This document shows, one piece after another, positions 1 to 9,454 of a stretch of DNA of 64,000 nt (the stretch's first letter is position 1; every line of letters starts with the position of its first letter). Both the position numbers and the translations under genes were made by a program. The notes beneath the pieces were generated by a model. The model made no database searches. It was not told the origin of the DNA and saw only the letters and a program-made list of their open reading frames with translations. The DNA is from Bacteroidota bacterium (lineage in GTDB: Bacteria > Bacteroidota > Bacteroidia > Bacteroidales > UBA4417): positions 62,001-126,000 of the forward strand of contig JACAAZ010000001.1 of the NCBI GenBank assembly GCA_013376995.1, read 5' to 3'.

Positions 1-278
1 CCTGAAATCAGCTGGTATTTATCGTAACCCATCTTACGCACTGTAAGAGGCTGGATTATTCCCTGCTCAAGGATTGAATCGGCAAGTTCCCTGAGGGCAG
101 TATCATCGAATTCTTCCCTGGGTTGAAAGGGGTTTTGTTCAATATTCTCGAGCGGGATATTAGCAATAGCTCCGGCTACGAATGAACCTGAGATATCCCT
201 TGAGGTGATGTCAGTTTCCGGACTTTCCAGTATGGCGTTCAGTCCACGGCCTAAAGCTCTCTTTTTGAGGTTTGTCAT
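1..278 (-). CDS. parB: ParB chromosome-partitioning protein, N-terminal part (runs off the left edge)
   Basis: Reading leftward from an ATG at 278, the product starts MTNLKKRALGRGL and goes on through an NPFQPR motif and a region of the type ADSILEQGIIQPLTV. This is the start of the ParB/Spo0J nuclease-like (CTPase) domain. ParB binds parS sites and loads onto chromosome origins; ParA moves the complex. Only about 92 residues are visible, so the HTH and dimerisation domains lie outside the window. The ATG sits one base past the parA stop codon, so the two are co-transcribed. No parS palindrome was recognised in the window by eye. Confidence 0.93.
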   Translation of the reverse strand, partial: MTNLKKRALGRGLNAILESPETDITSRDISGSFVAGAIANIPLENIEQNPFQPREEFDDTALRELADSILEQGIIQPLTVRKMGYDKYQLIS

Positions 279-279
279 A

Positions 280-1086
280 TCAGTCCACCTTTATTTCTTT
301 ATCTTCTTGCTTCAGGATCGTCATATTGTTCTTCTGGAGGATCTCACGGGCAAGATTCAGGTAATTAACAGCTCCTGTGCTGGCAGCATCATGCATCAGG
401 ATCGTCTGCCCGAAGCTTGGTGCTTCACCCAGGCGTGTATTCCTGTAGATGATGGTTTCAAATACCATATCCTGGAAATGGGTTTTTACTTCTTCTACAA
501 CCTGGTTTGAAAGGCGTAAACGTGAGTCATACATAGTCAGGAGAATTCCTTCCATATCCAGGTCAGGATTCAGGCGTGACTGAACGATCTTAATGGTGTT
601 TAGCAATTTGCCTAAGCCTTCGAGTGCAAAATATTCACATTGTACCGGAATGATAACGGAATCAGCGGCAACAAGTGCATTTACAGTTACAAGCCCAAGT
701 GATGGAGAACAATCAATGATGATGAATTCATACTTATCACGCAATTTTTCAAGAACCTTCTTCATCATTTTCTCCCGGTTCGGCATATTGATCATCTCGA
801 TCTCAGCTCCAACCAGGTCAATATGAGCAGGCAGCAGGTCGAGGTTGGGAGTTTCGGTTGAGAGAATGATATTCTGAGCATCCACATCGTCCACAATACA
901 CTCATAGATACTGGTTTTAACAGTTTTGGGGTCAAAGCCAACTCCTGAAGTGGCGTTGGCCTGTGGATCAGCGTCTATGATAAGTGTTTTTCGCTCCAAT
1001 ACTGCGAATGCGGCTCCCAGGTTGATGGCAGTGGTAGTTTTTCCAACACCACCTTTCTGGTTCGCTATGGTAATTACTTTGCCCAT
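280..1086 (-). CDS. parA: ParA-family chromosome-partitioning ATPase (Soj)
   Basis: A 268-residue cytoplasmic ATPase of the ParA/MinD superfamily. The deviant Walker A motif KGGVGKTT lies at residues 11-18, the A' motif IDADPQAN near 38-45, and Walker B IIIDCSPS has its aspartate at 125. Length and order match chromosomal Soj. It works with ParB, encoded directly downstream, to segregate replication origins. A Bacteroidota-type -7 box about 100 bases upstream on the same strand is the likely promoter. No anomaly was seen. Confidence 0.96.
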   Translation of the reverse strand: MGKVITIANQKGGVGKTTTAINLGAAFAVLERKTLIIDADPQANATSGVGFDPKTVKTSIYECIVDDVDAQNIILSTETPNLDLLPAHIDLVGAEIEMINMPNREKMMKKVLEKLRDKYEFIIIDCSPSLGLVTVNALVAADSVIIPVQCEYFALEGLGKLLNTIKIVQSRLNPDLDMEGILLTMYDSRLRLSNQVVEEVKTHFQDMVFETIIYRNTRLGEAPSFGQTILMHDAASTGAVNYLNLAREILQKNNMTILKQEDKEIKVD

Positions 1087-1187
1087 TCTATCTTAATTTA
1101 CTATTGCTGCAATACCTTGAAAATATTGGGTACCTGGAACAGAAATAGTTATTGATTCATTAAAAACTTGACTTTTCGACAGGTTTG

Positions 1188-1195
1188 CAAAAATA
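1188..1195 (-). promoter_or_regulatory. Candidate Bacteroidota -7 promoter box for parAB
   Basis: The minus strand reads TATTTTTG, an exact match to TAnnTTTG, the -7 consensus of the Bacteroidota primary sigma factor. It lies about 100 bases before the parA start. No clear -33 TTG was seen at the usual spacing, so this is a motif match only. Confidence 0.4.
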
Positions 1196-1331
1196 CTATA
1201 AAGGCGGGAGCTAACTACGCCCGTGTTGATAAGTTTTCAGTAATGAGGTTACAGGATGTTCGGGGCATACAGGTATGAAACCTGGTCTCCGGTATGGATA
1301 ACTGATGTTTAATGTTTGATTGAAAGCAGGA

Positions 1332-1670
1332 CTATTCCTTGTCCAGGTCTTCAAAATCTACATCTACATGACTGCTGCGGGTGTCAGCATATTCCCTCTC
1401 AGGAGGGATAACACCTGTCTCAATAAAGGAGATTACGTCATTCAGACCGTTCCTGAACTTCTCAAAATCTTCCTTGTACAGGAACAGCTTATGCTTTTCG
1501 TAGAAGAACTTTCCCTGTGCATTGTCAAATCTTCTTTTACTCTCAGTGATGGTGAGATAGTACTGATCGGCACGGGTTTGTTTAACATCGAAAAAATATG
1601 TGCGTTTCCCAGCTTTCACAGCCCTCGAGAATACGTCCTCCCTGTTCTCCATATGGTCGAAGTCTTCCAT
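1332..1670 (-). CDS. DUF3276 / PUR-domain nucleic-acid-binding protein
   Basis: A 112-residue protein of the Bacteroidota DUF3276 family, a bacterial form of the Pur-alpha fold. Recognisable segments are the strands around FSRAVKAGKRTYFFDVK, YYLTITESKR and KFFYEKHKLFLYKEDF, followed by an acidic tail. PUR proteins bind single-stranded DNA or RNA; the cellular role in Bacteroidota is not established. The frame is open up to 1712, but I chose the ATG at 1670 because the promoter at 1715-1744 puts the transcript start near 1708, inside the longer reading. It is monocistronic and lies upstream of parA on the same strand. Confidence 0.85.
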   Translation of the reverse strand: MEDFDHMENREDVFSRAVKAGKRTYFFDVKQTRADQYYLTITESKRRFDNAQGKFFYEKHKLFLYKEDFEKFRNGLNDVISFIETGVIPPEREYADTRSSHVDVDFEDLDKE

Positions 1671-1714
1671 TTTTCGCTTTATTGATTTTAGGATGATATG
1701 TGCTTGTATCAACG

Positions 1715-1744
1715 CAAATTTATAATTTTTATTTTATTCTCAAA
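1715..1744 (-). promoter_or_regulatory. Promoter for the DUF3276 gene, -7 and -33 boxes
   Basis: The minus strand has TTTG at 1744-1741, an 18-base spacer, and TAAATTTG at 1722-1715. Both elements and the spacing fit the Bacteroidota consensus (TTTG, about 17-21 bases, TAnnTTTG). The predicted transcript start near 1708 decides in favour of the start codon at 1670. Confidence 0.6.
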
Positions 1745-1841
1745 GTGCGAAATAGTTTATATTCTGTTTATTTATCACCAATTTTTACAAGCTGTTGAAA
1801 TCATATTAAGCGGCTGTAAATAAGCTAATTATTGCTAGTTT

Positions 1842-1849
1842 TACTTTTG
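1842..1849 (+). promoter_or_regulatory. Candidate -7 box upstream of the TonB-receptor module
   Basis: TACTTTTG matches TAnnTTTG and lies about 140 bases before the ATG at 1989. It is the only good match in the spacer between the DUF3276 gene and this operon. The rest of the spacer is AT-rich with nothing else recognised. No -33 element was found at proper distance. Confidence 0.35.
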
Positions 1850-1988
1850 AAATTTATTTATTTCTCCAGATTATAGTAAAGAAAAATGCACGCAAAAGTC
1901 CGGATTGAGATATTTTAGTTTAAAATTGCCTGACTTTTGAATCATCCTCTTACTGCACTTACTAATCAGCTTTAAATATTTCATCTTT

Positions 1989-2729
1989 ATGAACTGCAAA
2001 TGGATTGGACTATTCTTATTGATGATCCAGTTCCTCTGTTTGAGTTATATTTCCGGACAAAACCTCTTGCCTGATAATGTTATGCTGGAATCTGCCAGGC
2101 ACAGCGTTACAGGGCTTTATGAAAAGAATGCCAGTAACCATCTCGGTATCTATACCGGAGCCGATTATCAGTTTGAACATACCAATATCGGAAATACTTT
2201 GTTCCACGATCCGCATTTTATTATTGGAGATGTGATTTATGACAACATCAGATATGTCGATATCCCCATGGTTTATGACCTTGTAAAAGATGAGCTTGTT
2301 GTTCAGAATCCTGAAAAGCTAAATAACATTGCCATACAGAGTGACAGGATCAGTCGCTTCTGGCTGCAGGGCTGTTGCTTTGTCCGAATCTCTCCCGATA
2401 CTGTCACTGGTCCTAACGTGAGTTCAGGTTTTTATCGGTGTCTGTATGATGGAAGGACAAGGGTATTTACCCGCAGCATGAAATTTATTGAGGAGTATGC
2501 TGAAGATGGTAAAATGAAAAAAATGGTTCGGGAAAAAGATGTTTGGTATATTAATAAAGGAGGTAAATTATTTGAAGTAAATAATAAGAGATCTGTTTTA
2601 ATGATCCTCGAAGACAGGAATAAGGAATTGAGACTATTTTGCAGGAAAAATCACCTGAAGTTCCGAACACCTATGGATATCTCGTTGATCAAACTGGCAG
2701 AATATTATGATCAAATAACAGGCAAATGA
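1989..2729 (+). CDS. Secreted protein of unknown function, first gene of TonB-receptor module
   Basis: A 246-residue protein with a hydrophobic N-terminal signal peptide ending near residue 24 (ISGQ). I recognise no catalytic domain. Central phrases such as HDPHFIIGDVIYDNIRY and PMVYDLVKDELVV suggest a beta-rich soluble fold, and the C-terminal third is lysine-rich. Its stop overlaps the start of the TonB receptor (ATGA at 2726-2729), so translation is coupled and the protein is probably a periplasmic or surface partner of that receptor. That role is inferred from position only. Confidence 0.75.
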   Translation: MNCKWIGLFLLMIQFLCLSYISGQNLLPDNVMLESARHSVTGLYEKNASNHLGIYTGADYQFEHTNIGNTLFHDPHFIIGDVIYDNIRYVDIPMVYDLVKDELVVQNPEKLNNIAIQSDRISRFWLQGCCFVRISPDTVTGPNVSSGFYRCLYDGRTRVFTRSMKFIEEYAEDGKMKKMVREKDVWYINKGGKLFEVNNKRSVLMILEDRNKELRLFCRKNHLKFRTPMDISLIKLAEYYDQITGK

Positions 2730-5512
2730 AGCATTCCCTCACACTTTGCCTTTGCCTCGCTCTTCTGATTATAACCAGTGAAAGCAAATGCCAGCAGTTA
2801 TCATCTGTCAATATCACGGCTGATTTTAAATCTTCAACCCTTGCTGGTTTTGCAGATCAACTGGAATCGAAGGCCCGGGTCATTGTTTATATCGATCCTG
2901 CCCTGGAGGACAGTATCCCTATTTCACTGAAAGTTACAAATGCAACGGTCAAGGAATTGCTGGAACAGGCCTTTCAAAATACAGGAATCTTATTTGAAGT
3001 TGATTCTGAAAGACACGTCTTCCTTACAAAAGGAAAAGAGATTGAAGTAGGCCTACCTCCTGATTTTTTCAATGATGAATTAAATCCTTCTTCTCCTTCA
3101 AATCATAACACTTTGCCAGATTATTCAGCCTCAGGTACCAATGAGCCTGACGGCAAACTGACAGGATCAAACTGGATGATGATAGGTTCAAAAGAAAACA
3201 GGAACCGGAGCAACATGGCAACTGTTACCGGAACAATCCGAAATTTCAAAACAGGGGAATCCTTGCCAGGCGTATCTGTTGTCTCGGATGACACTCATAC
3301 CGGCGTTAGCAGCGACCCTTCCGGAAAGTATTCGATAAGTCTTCCCCAGGGAGATCATTTTCTTTCATTCAGCTATATGGGTATGAATGAGGTGAGGAGG
3401 GCTGTAAGATTGATATCCGATGGGAAACTTGATGTGGAAATGCAGGAGAGGGTGATAACCCTAAAGGGTATTAATATCAGTGCCGATCAGGGTATTAATA
3501 TCAGGCGGGTACAAATGGGGGTTGATAAACTCACAGCACAAGCCATAAAGCAAATTCCGACTTTATTTGGCGAAAAAGATATCCTTAAAGTTGCACTATC
3601 CTTGCCTGGTGTAAAAGCTGTAAATGAAGCGAGCATTGGTTTTAATGTGAGAGGCGGATCCAGCGACCAGAACCTGATCCTCTTTAATAATTCTACGATT
3701 TACAACCCAACCCACCTGTTTGGCTTTTTCTCTGCTATTAATTCAGATGTAGTAAAGGACATTCAATTATACAAAAGCTGTATTCCTCCAAAATATGGAG
3801 GCCGGCTCTCCTCTTTACTCGAAATCACCTCCAGAGAAGGCATTGTGAATAAATTTTCAGGTACGATCGGTATTGGATTGCTGACAAGTCATCTCACCCT
3901 GGAAGGGCCAATTTTTAAAGGTAAGACTTCATTCCTCCTGGGTGTCAGGACTACCTATTCAGACTGGTTGCTTAATCAGATCCCAAAAAGTTCGGGATAT
4001 ACCAATAGTTCAGCTTCATTTTATGACCTTAACCTGAGTATTTATCACCAGTTCAACCAGAAAAATAACCTGCTCCTGTCTGCCTACCGGAGCCAGGATA
4101 AGTTTAACCTGGGTGAGGATACTTCTTACAATTACCTGGACAACAGCTTTTCCATGCGATGGCGGCATTTGTTCAGCAGCAAGTGTAATGGAGTGATTGT
4201 AACAGGATATGATGAGTATAAATCTGGAAATTCGAATACAGCGACTCCGGTTAGTGCGTATGATTTCACCTTCGATATTCATCAACTTTTCCTTAAGGCG
4301 GACTTCAATTATTATTTTAACCCGGGCAATACGTTGAATTTTGGAATAAATACGCTTCATTACCGGCTGAATCCCGGATCCTACCAGCCCGTCAGTAGTT
4401 TATCGCTTGTTAAACCTGACAGGTTGCAAACGGAACAGGCGCTTGAAAGTGCCTTTTATGTAAATGAAGAAATCGATTTGACCAGGAATTTGACTGCTGA
4501 CGCAGGTATCAGGTATTCCTTATATAATTTTCTTGGGCCGGCAAAGATATTTATTTACCAACCCAATCAACCCAGGACTGCCTCTAACATTATTGATTCT
4601 ACTTCTTATTCCAGGGGAAAGACAGGGAAAAGGTATTATGGACCTGAATACCGCCTGTCAGTTCGATGGGCGCTTTCCGAAGATTTATCATTGAAGGCCG
4701 GCTATAATACACTTCGGCAATATCTTCACATGATCAGCAATACGGCTGCAATGTCGCCAACAGACATTTGGAAACTGAGCGACCCGAATATCAAACCTCA
4801 GTATGGTGACCAGTTATCTTTGGGGATCTATAAAAACTTTCGATCCAATTCGATTGAAACATCCATAGAGATCTATTACAAGCACATCCAGGATTACCTT
4901 GATTATAAAAATGGTGCAGTCTTATTGATGAACCACCACCTGGAAACAGAGGTATACACTACGAGAGGAAAGGCATATGGAGTTGAATTCATGTTCAAAA
5001 AGGTTGCAGGGAAGTTGAATGGGTGGTTTTCATACACGTATTCCCGAACTTTTATCAGGATGGATGATGCCCTGGCCGGTGAAGAGGTTAACCATGGAAA
5101 TTATTATCCGGCAGGCTACGATAAGCCGCATGATTTCTCGCTTGTCGGAAACTATAAGTTTACCCACAGGTATAGCATATCACTGAATATGACTTATAGC
5201 ACAGGAAGGCCCTTTACTATGATCATAGGAAAGTTTTATTTTAATGGAGGGTATCGTGCTATTTATTCTGAGAGGAATGCTTTCAGGGTACCTGATTATT
5301 TCCGGGCAGACTTATCAATGAATATTGATGGGAATCATAAAATCTACCAATTGGTTCATGGTTTCTGGACATTTGGGATTTATAACCTGACCGGCAGGAA
5401 AAACCCATATTCCATTTATTTCATAACATCTTCTACCGGACAACTCCAGGGTTACAAGCTTTCGATATTTGGAAGTGCAATACCTTTTGTTACCTACACT
5501 TTAAAATTCTGA
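2726..5512 (+). CDS. TonB-dependent receptor with STN and carboxypeptidase-regulatory-like domains
   Basis: A 928-residue outer-membrane receptor. In order: signal peptide (about 1-22), STN domain (about 24-105), a carboxypeptidase-regulatory-like beta-sandwich (about 166-250, VTGTIRNFKTGESLPGVSV), a plug (about 255-380, with FNVRGGSSDQNLILFN) and a 22-strand-type barrel to an aromatic C-terminus (TYTLKF). An STN domain usually means signalling to an anti-sigma factor, but no FecR/FecI pair is present in this window. The neighbours (DUF4249 lipoprotein, MG2-like protein) form a module seen repeatedly in Bacteroidota. The ligand is unknown. The sequence does not look like a classical SusC, and no SusD follows. 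Confidence 0.9.
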   Translation: MKHSLTLCLCLALLIITSESKCQQLSSVNITADFKSSTLAGFADQLESKARVIVYIDPALEDSIPISLKVTNATVKELLEQAFQNTGILFEVDSERHVFLTKGKEIEVGLPPDFFNDELNPSSPSNHNTLPDYSASGTNEPDGKLTGSNWMMIGSKENRNRSNMATVTGTIRNFKTGESLPGVSVVSDDTHTGVSSDPSGKYSISLPQGDHFLSFSYMGMNEVRRAVRLISDGKLDVEMQERVITLKGINISADQGINIRRVQMGVDKLTAQAIKQIPTLFGEKDILKVALSLPGVKAVNEASIGFNVRGGSSDQNLILFNNSTIYNPTHLFGFFSAINSDVVKDIQLYKSCIPPKYGGRLSSLLEITSREGIVNKFSGTIGIGLLTSHLTLEGPIFKGKTSFLLGVRTTYSDWLLNQIPKSSGYTNSSASFYDLNLSIYHQFNQKNNLLLSAYRSQDKFNLGEDTSYNYLDNSFSMRWRHLFSSKCNGVIVTGYDEYKSGNSNTATPVSAYDFTFDIHQLFLKADFNYYFNPGNTLNFGINTLHYRLNPGSYQPVSSLSLVKPDRLQTEQALESAFYVNEEIDLTRNLTADAGIRYSLYNFLGPAKIFIYQPNQPRTASNIIDSTSYSRGKTGKRYYGPEYRLSVRWALSEDLSLKAGYNTLRQYLHMISNTAAMSPTDIWKLSDPNIKPQYGDQLSLGIYKNFRSNSIETSIEIYYKHIQDYLDYKNGAVLLMNHHLETEVYTTRGKAYGVEFMFKKVAGKLNGWFSYTYSRTFIRMDDALAGEEVNHGNYYPAGYDKPHDFSLVGNYKFTHRYSISLNMTYSTGRPFTMIIGKFYFNGGYRAIYSERNAFRVPDYFRADLSMNIDGNHKIYQLVHGFWTFGIYNLTGRKNPYSIYFITSSTGQLQGYKLSIFGSAIPFVTYTLKF

Positions 5513-5516
5513 TCTG

Positions 5517-6686
5517 ATGCCCCGAATAAAGACATATACCGTTGTTCTGATTCTCATGGTTCTTGTTGCCGGTTGCAGGGAACTCTACGACCCGGCTTCT
5601 GTTACAGGTAAAAGTAATTTCCTGGTTGTTGATGGAATGATAGCAGCAGGCAACAACCAATCTGTCATAACCCTTTCCAGGTCAACGGGATGGCACGATA
5701 CTATTGATGTGATTTATGTCAGGAATGCCCGGGTTGAACTCGAAGGCGAGGATGGCTCAATTTATTCGTTCAGTGAATCAGGAAATGGCCAGTATTCAGT
5801 CGACAGCCTTGGCCTTGACAGCAGTAAGCATTACCGCTTGAATATCAGGCTGGCTGAAGGAAAGTCATATTCATCCGATTTTGTCCCTGTATTAAATAGT
5901 CCTCCTATTGACAGTGTAAGCTGGTCACAAAATGTTGATCCAGAAGATCCAAATTTGCATGATCTCAACCTTTTTGTTAGTACCCACGATGATCTTAACA
6001 AAACCCGGTATTATTTCTGGAAATACGATGAGACCTGGAAGTATCATTCCCCGATAATCAGTAAGTTAATATACAAGCCGGGAGGATTCGTCATGGCCAC
6101 AAAAGAAGAGCAAGAGCGGCTCTATTATTGCTGGCAATCCTCAAAATCAAACTCAATCCTCATTGGTAACACTGATCTGCTGTCACATGATGCCATATCG
6201 ATGCAGCCGCTTACCCATATCACCGGAAATTCAATCAAGAAATCTTTTATCTACAGCATCAATGTAAAGCAGTATGCATTGACGCCCGGAGCGTATAATT
6301 ACTACGATCTTATTCGGAAAAATTCGGAGCAGTCAGGATCATTCTTTGATCCTCAACCCTCAACCCTGGTCGGTAATATAAGGAATGTGAAGGATGGTTC
6401 AGAACTGGTGCTGGGATACTTAAATATCTCCACTCCCTCTTCCAAAAGGATCTATATCAACGAAAACTTTTTTTACCATTATCCCACCAATTGTGAGGTG
6501 TCAATGCTGCACAGCCTGAGATATTCCGATATTCAGTATCCGGACATTAATTACCCTGTTGATTATCTGCTGGATCATTTGACATTGGTACAAACAGGGT
6601 TCCTGATAGCTCCATCGAAGTGCGTAAACTGTGAACTTTTGGGAGGCCACAACGGAAGACCTGTTTTCTGGCCGGATAGTCTTTAA
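5517..6686 (+). CDS. DUF4249-family lipoprotein
   Basis: A 389-residue protein with a lipoprotein signal (LVAGC, lipidated cysteine near residue 20). The body matches the DUF4249 pattern: an N-terminal beta-sandwich around LVVDGMI and VITLSRS, then a larger domain containing RYYFWKYDETWKY and a cysteine-containing C-terminus (CVNCELLGG). DUF4249 proteins are encoded next to TonB receptors and are thought to be surface lipoprotein partners; the biochemical role is unknown. The ATG lies four bases after the receptor stop codon. The C-terminal CxxC may bind metal or form a disulphide. Confidence 0.82.
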   Translation: MPRIKTYTVVLILMVLVAGCRELYDPASVTGKSNFLVVDGMIAAGNNQSVITLSRSTGWHDTIDVIYVRNARVELEGEDGSIYSFSESGNGQYSVDSLGLDSSKHYRLNIRLAEGKSYSSDFVPVLNSPPIDSVSWSQNVDPEDPNLHDLNLFVSTHDDLNKTRYYFWKYDETWKYHSPIISKLIYKPGGFVMATKEEQERLYYCWQSSKSNSILIGNTDLLSHDAISMQPLTHITGNSIKKSFIYSINVKQYALTPGAYNYYDLIRKNSEQSGSFFDPQPSTLVGNIRNVKDGSELVLGYLNISTPSSKRIYINENFFYHYPTNCEVSMLHSLRYSDIQYPDINYPVDYLLDHLTLVQTGFLIAPSKCVNCELLGGHNGRPVFWPDSL

Positions 6687-6700
6687 GTAAGGAAAAAAGG

Positions 6701-9118
6701 ATGAATCGAATTATTAAAATATTCATTTATGCAGCCCTTTTCAGCGGCCTGATCCCGGTTTTTCAATTTGCATATGGACAAGCTGAATGGAAAGGGATAT
6801 CCGGGAAATTAAGTGAATATGGCAGGCTCAACCTTCAGGAAAAGATCTTCGTCCATACTGACAAACCTATGTATTTCGCAGGAGAAATAATGTGGTTTAA
6901 AGTATATTGTGTCGACGGGACATTTCATAAACCTGTCGATATCAGTAAAGTGGTTTACATTGAATTGCTTGACAAGGATAATAAGGCTGTATTGCAAGGT
7001 AAAATTGCATTGGAAAACGGATCTGGCAGTGGTTCCCTTATTATTCCGACTTCTGTAAATACCGGGAGTTATCATTTGAGGGCATATACCAATTGGATGA
7101 GAAATTTCGACGCTGAGTTTTACTTCGAGAAAAACATCAGGGTAATTAACACATTGAAATCAGTTGAGCGGGCACAGAAAGATAAGGAGGAAACGTTAGA
7201 CATCCAGTTTTTCCCCGAAGGCGGAAATCTTGTTGAAAACCTGGAAAGCCGGGTAGCATTCAGGGTTGTTGACAAGAATGGCAAAGGGAAGGATTTCAGC
7301 GGGGAAGTAGTGGATGAAAATGGCAAGGTGATTTCTGAATTCAAACCATTGAAATTCGGAATAGGGAGTTTTCTGTTCAAACCTTTAAGCGGACATAGTT
7401 ACTATGCCTCAATAAAAAGTGAGGGCAGTGAAATAATTAATAGTCAAATACCAGCAGCGATAAATCAAGGTATTGTGATGAAACTGACCGGCAATGATGA
7501 TGATTCCCTTACCATCCATATTGAACAATCTCAATTGAACCCAGGTCAGAATTCTTCTGCCGTTTATCTGATGGTATATACCAGGCAAATCTTAAAACTT
7601 GGACAGGAGATTCAACTGTTGAATGGAAAGGGAGATTATACGTTCAGCAAGAGCCTGTTAGGTGAGGGGATTTCACAGCTAACACTATTCAACTCAATGG
7701 GGCAAGCTGCTTGTGAGCGTTTGTATTTTATTAGGCCGGATCAAAAGTTGAAAATAGAGGTCGTTACGGATTCTGAACATTATTTTACCAGGCAGAAGGT
7801 TAACCTTGCTTTAAATGCAACATGTGCCGGAAGTGCAATAGACAATATAGATATGTCAGTTGCTGTTTACAAGCTCGATTCCATGCAGAGCGTTGATCCG
7901 GTGAATATTCTCAATTATTTATGGTTGAGCTCTGACCTCAAAGGCAATATTGAATCACCGGATTATTATTTCAGCAATCATGGCAAAGAAGTGGATGAAG
8001 CAATGGACAATCTTATGCTTACCCATGGCTGGAGGCGGTTTAAGTGGTCGGAAATACTAAGTGAAAAGCCGGCTGAACAAGCATTTCTTCCAGAATATGA
8101 AGGATTCATTCTCAGTGGATTACTAAGCAAACCATTATCAAAACTTCCTGTTAGTGGCTTGCAAGTATATTTAAATGCGAATGGTAAACTTTATAGTGGA
8201 ACCAGTTCTGATAAAGGCCTGGTTAGCTTTTATACAAAAGGGTTCCAGGATCCTTCCCATATTGTATTCCTGGCTTCCTGTAAATATGATAGCTCTTTTA
8301 ACTTTGATTTTGATAACCCTTACTCTGCAGAGTTTTCTTCCAGGACCTATCCACCCCTTCATCTATCAAAGAATTTAAAGAATGATATTACACGATACAG
8401 TATTGGCATGCAAGCCCAAAATATTTATTATCCAAAAGAACTAAACCAATTTTTGGAACCTCCCTCCGATAGCCTTTTATTCTATGGGAAGCCTGACATA
8501 ACCTATTTCCTTGATGATTATACAAGATTTGGGACGATGGAAGAGGTAATTACAGAATATGTTAGAGATGCCTTCCTTCAGAAGAGAAAGGGTAAATTCC
8601 AGGTAAAGCTTCTGAATGTTGAGCAAAATGCGATTTTTGATGAGGAACCATTAATTTTATTCGATGGATTACCTGTTTGCGATATAGGCAAGATCATCGA
8701 TTTCGATCCCCTGAGGTTGAGGAAAATCGAATTAATAAAAAGGAAGTATAACCTGGGTTCTGAGGAGTTTGATGGGGTCATTTCTTTTTCAACCTATCAT
8801 GGTAATGAAGTCGTCTCCGGGATTAATCCAAATGCCCTGCTACTGAAATTTGAAGGCCTTCAGAAACAAAGGCAATTCTTCTCGCCTGTTTATGAAGCCG
8901 GTCAGACAGAAATGGCCCATATGCCGGATTATCGCAACCTTCTTTTTTGGTCAGCTGATGTTAAAACCAGGCATGATGGAAGAAACGGAATTAGTTTCTT
9001 TACTTCTGACCTTGAAGGGGATTATGTAATAATGGTTCAAGGAATTACAACTACAGGTGTTGCCGCCTGCACCACCAAAACATTCAGCGTTTCAGGAAAA
9101 ACTGACGGGTCAAAGTAG
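6701..9118 (+). CDS. Secreted MG2/macroglobulin-like protein with a degenerate TonB-plug-like segment
   Basis: An 805-residue protein with a signal peptide (about 1-26). The N-terminal third carries an alpha-2-macroglobulin MG2-like domain, with EKIFVHTDKPMYFAGE near residue 47 and GSYHLRAYTNWMRN near 120. Further beta-sandwich domains follow. Near residue 650 the stretch ILFDGLPVCDIGKI and then RKIELIKRKYNLG resembles the core of a TonB plug, but no barrel follows. Such proteins often end Bacteroidota receptor modules; a role in handling a proteinaceous ligand is inference. It lies 14 bases after the DUF4249 gene and appears to close the operon. Confidence 0.78.
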   Translation: MNRIIKIFIYAALFSGLIPVFQFAYGQAEWKGISGKLSEYGRLNLQEKIFVHTDKPMYFAGEIMWFKVYCVDGTFHKPVDISKVVYIELLDKDNKAVLQGKIALENGSGSGSLIIPTSVNTGSYHLRAYTNWMRNFDAEFYFEKNIRVINTLKSVERAQKDKEETLDIQFFPEGGNLVENLESRVAFRVVDKNGKGKDFSGEVVDENGKVISEFKPLKFGIGSFLFKPLSGHSYYASIKSEGSEIINSQIPAAINQGIVMKLTGNDDDSLTIHIEQSQLNPGQNSSAVYLMVYTRQILKLGQEIQLLNGKGDYTFSKSLLGEGISQLTLFNSMGQAACERLYFIRPDQKLKIEVVTDSEHYFTRQKVNLALNATCAGSAIDNIDMSVAVYKLDSMQSVDPVNILNYLWLSSDLKGNIESPDYYFSNHGKEVDEAMDNLMLTHGWRRFKWSEILSEKPAEQAFLPEYEGFILSGLLSKPLSKLPVSGLQVYLNANGKLYSGTSSDKGLVSFYTKGFQDPSHIVFLASCKYDSSFNFDFDNPYSAEFSSRTYPPLHLSKNLKNDITRYSIGMQAQNIYYPKELNQFLEPPSDSLLFYGKPDITYFLDDYTRFGTMEEVITEYVRDAFLQKRKGKFQVKLLNVEQNAIFDEEPLILFDGLPVCDIGKIIDFDPLRLRKIELIKRKYNLGSEEFDGVISFSTYHGNEVVSGINPNALLLKFEGLQKQRQFFSPVYEAGQTEMAHMPDYRNLLFWSADVKTRHDGRNGISFFTSDLEGDYVIMVQGITTTGVAACTTKTFSVSGKTDGSK

Positions 9119-9416
9119 AATGCATAATCCATTCTTCGAACAGGATATTGGAACATCGTTTACAAATCCTAAGATTTGAATCAGATCAGAAAATATTCAG
9201 CTTGAATGAATAAATTTGACGATTCCTAAAACTATTGATTATTAATCATTTAATTTATTATTAATGCATAAGTGTCGGGCCTGGCGCACTGGAAGTCACA
9301 ACTTCATTAGGCCAAGCATAAACATTATTCCAATTCTGATTTTTATGAGCCCTCATCACAATTAGCCATTTTTTTACTGTAATCAGGAAATTGGAATGCC
9401 AATTGAGTAAAACCTG
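9119..9416. other. Intergenic region, AT-rich, no gene
   Basis: About 300 bases between the outer-membrane module and nusB. It holds an AT-rich block around 9225-9265 (repeated TTATTAAT-type words) and no reading frame with family features. No strong terminator was seen after the MG2-like gene. The promoter for nusB lies at its right end. Confidence 0.5.
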
Positions 9417-9424
9417 TACCTTTG
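9417..9424 (+). promoter_or_regulatory. Candidate -7 box for the nusB operon
   Basis: TACCTTTG matches TAnnTTTG 31 bases before the nusB ATG. A TTGG at 9391-9394 could be the -33 element, but the spacer of 23 bases is slightly long. Confidence 0.5.
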
Positions 9425-9454
9425 CAAATCTTATAAATTTGTTCATTCACATCT

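Noticed and set aside
1087-1331. parS-like palindrome near parAB
   Set aside because: No sequence close to the TGTTTCACGTGAAACA consensus was found here or elsewhere by eye.
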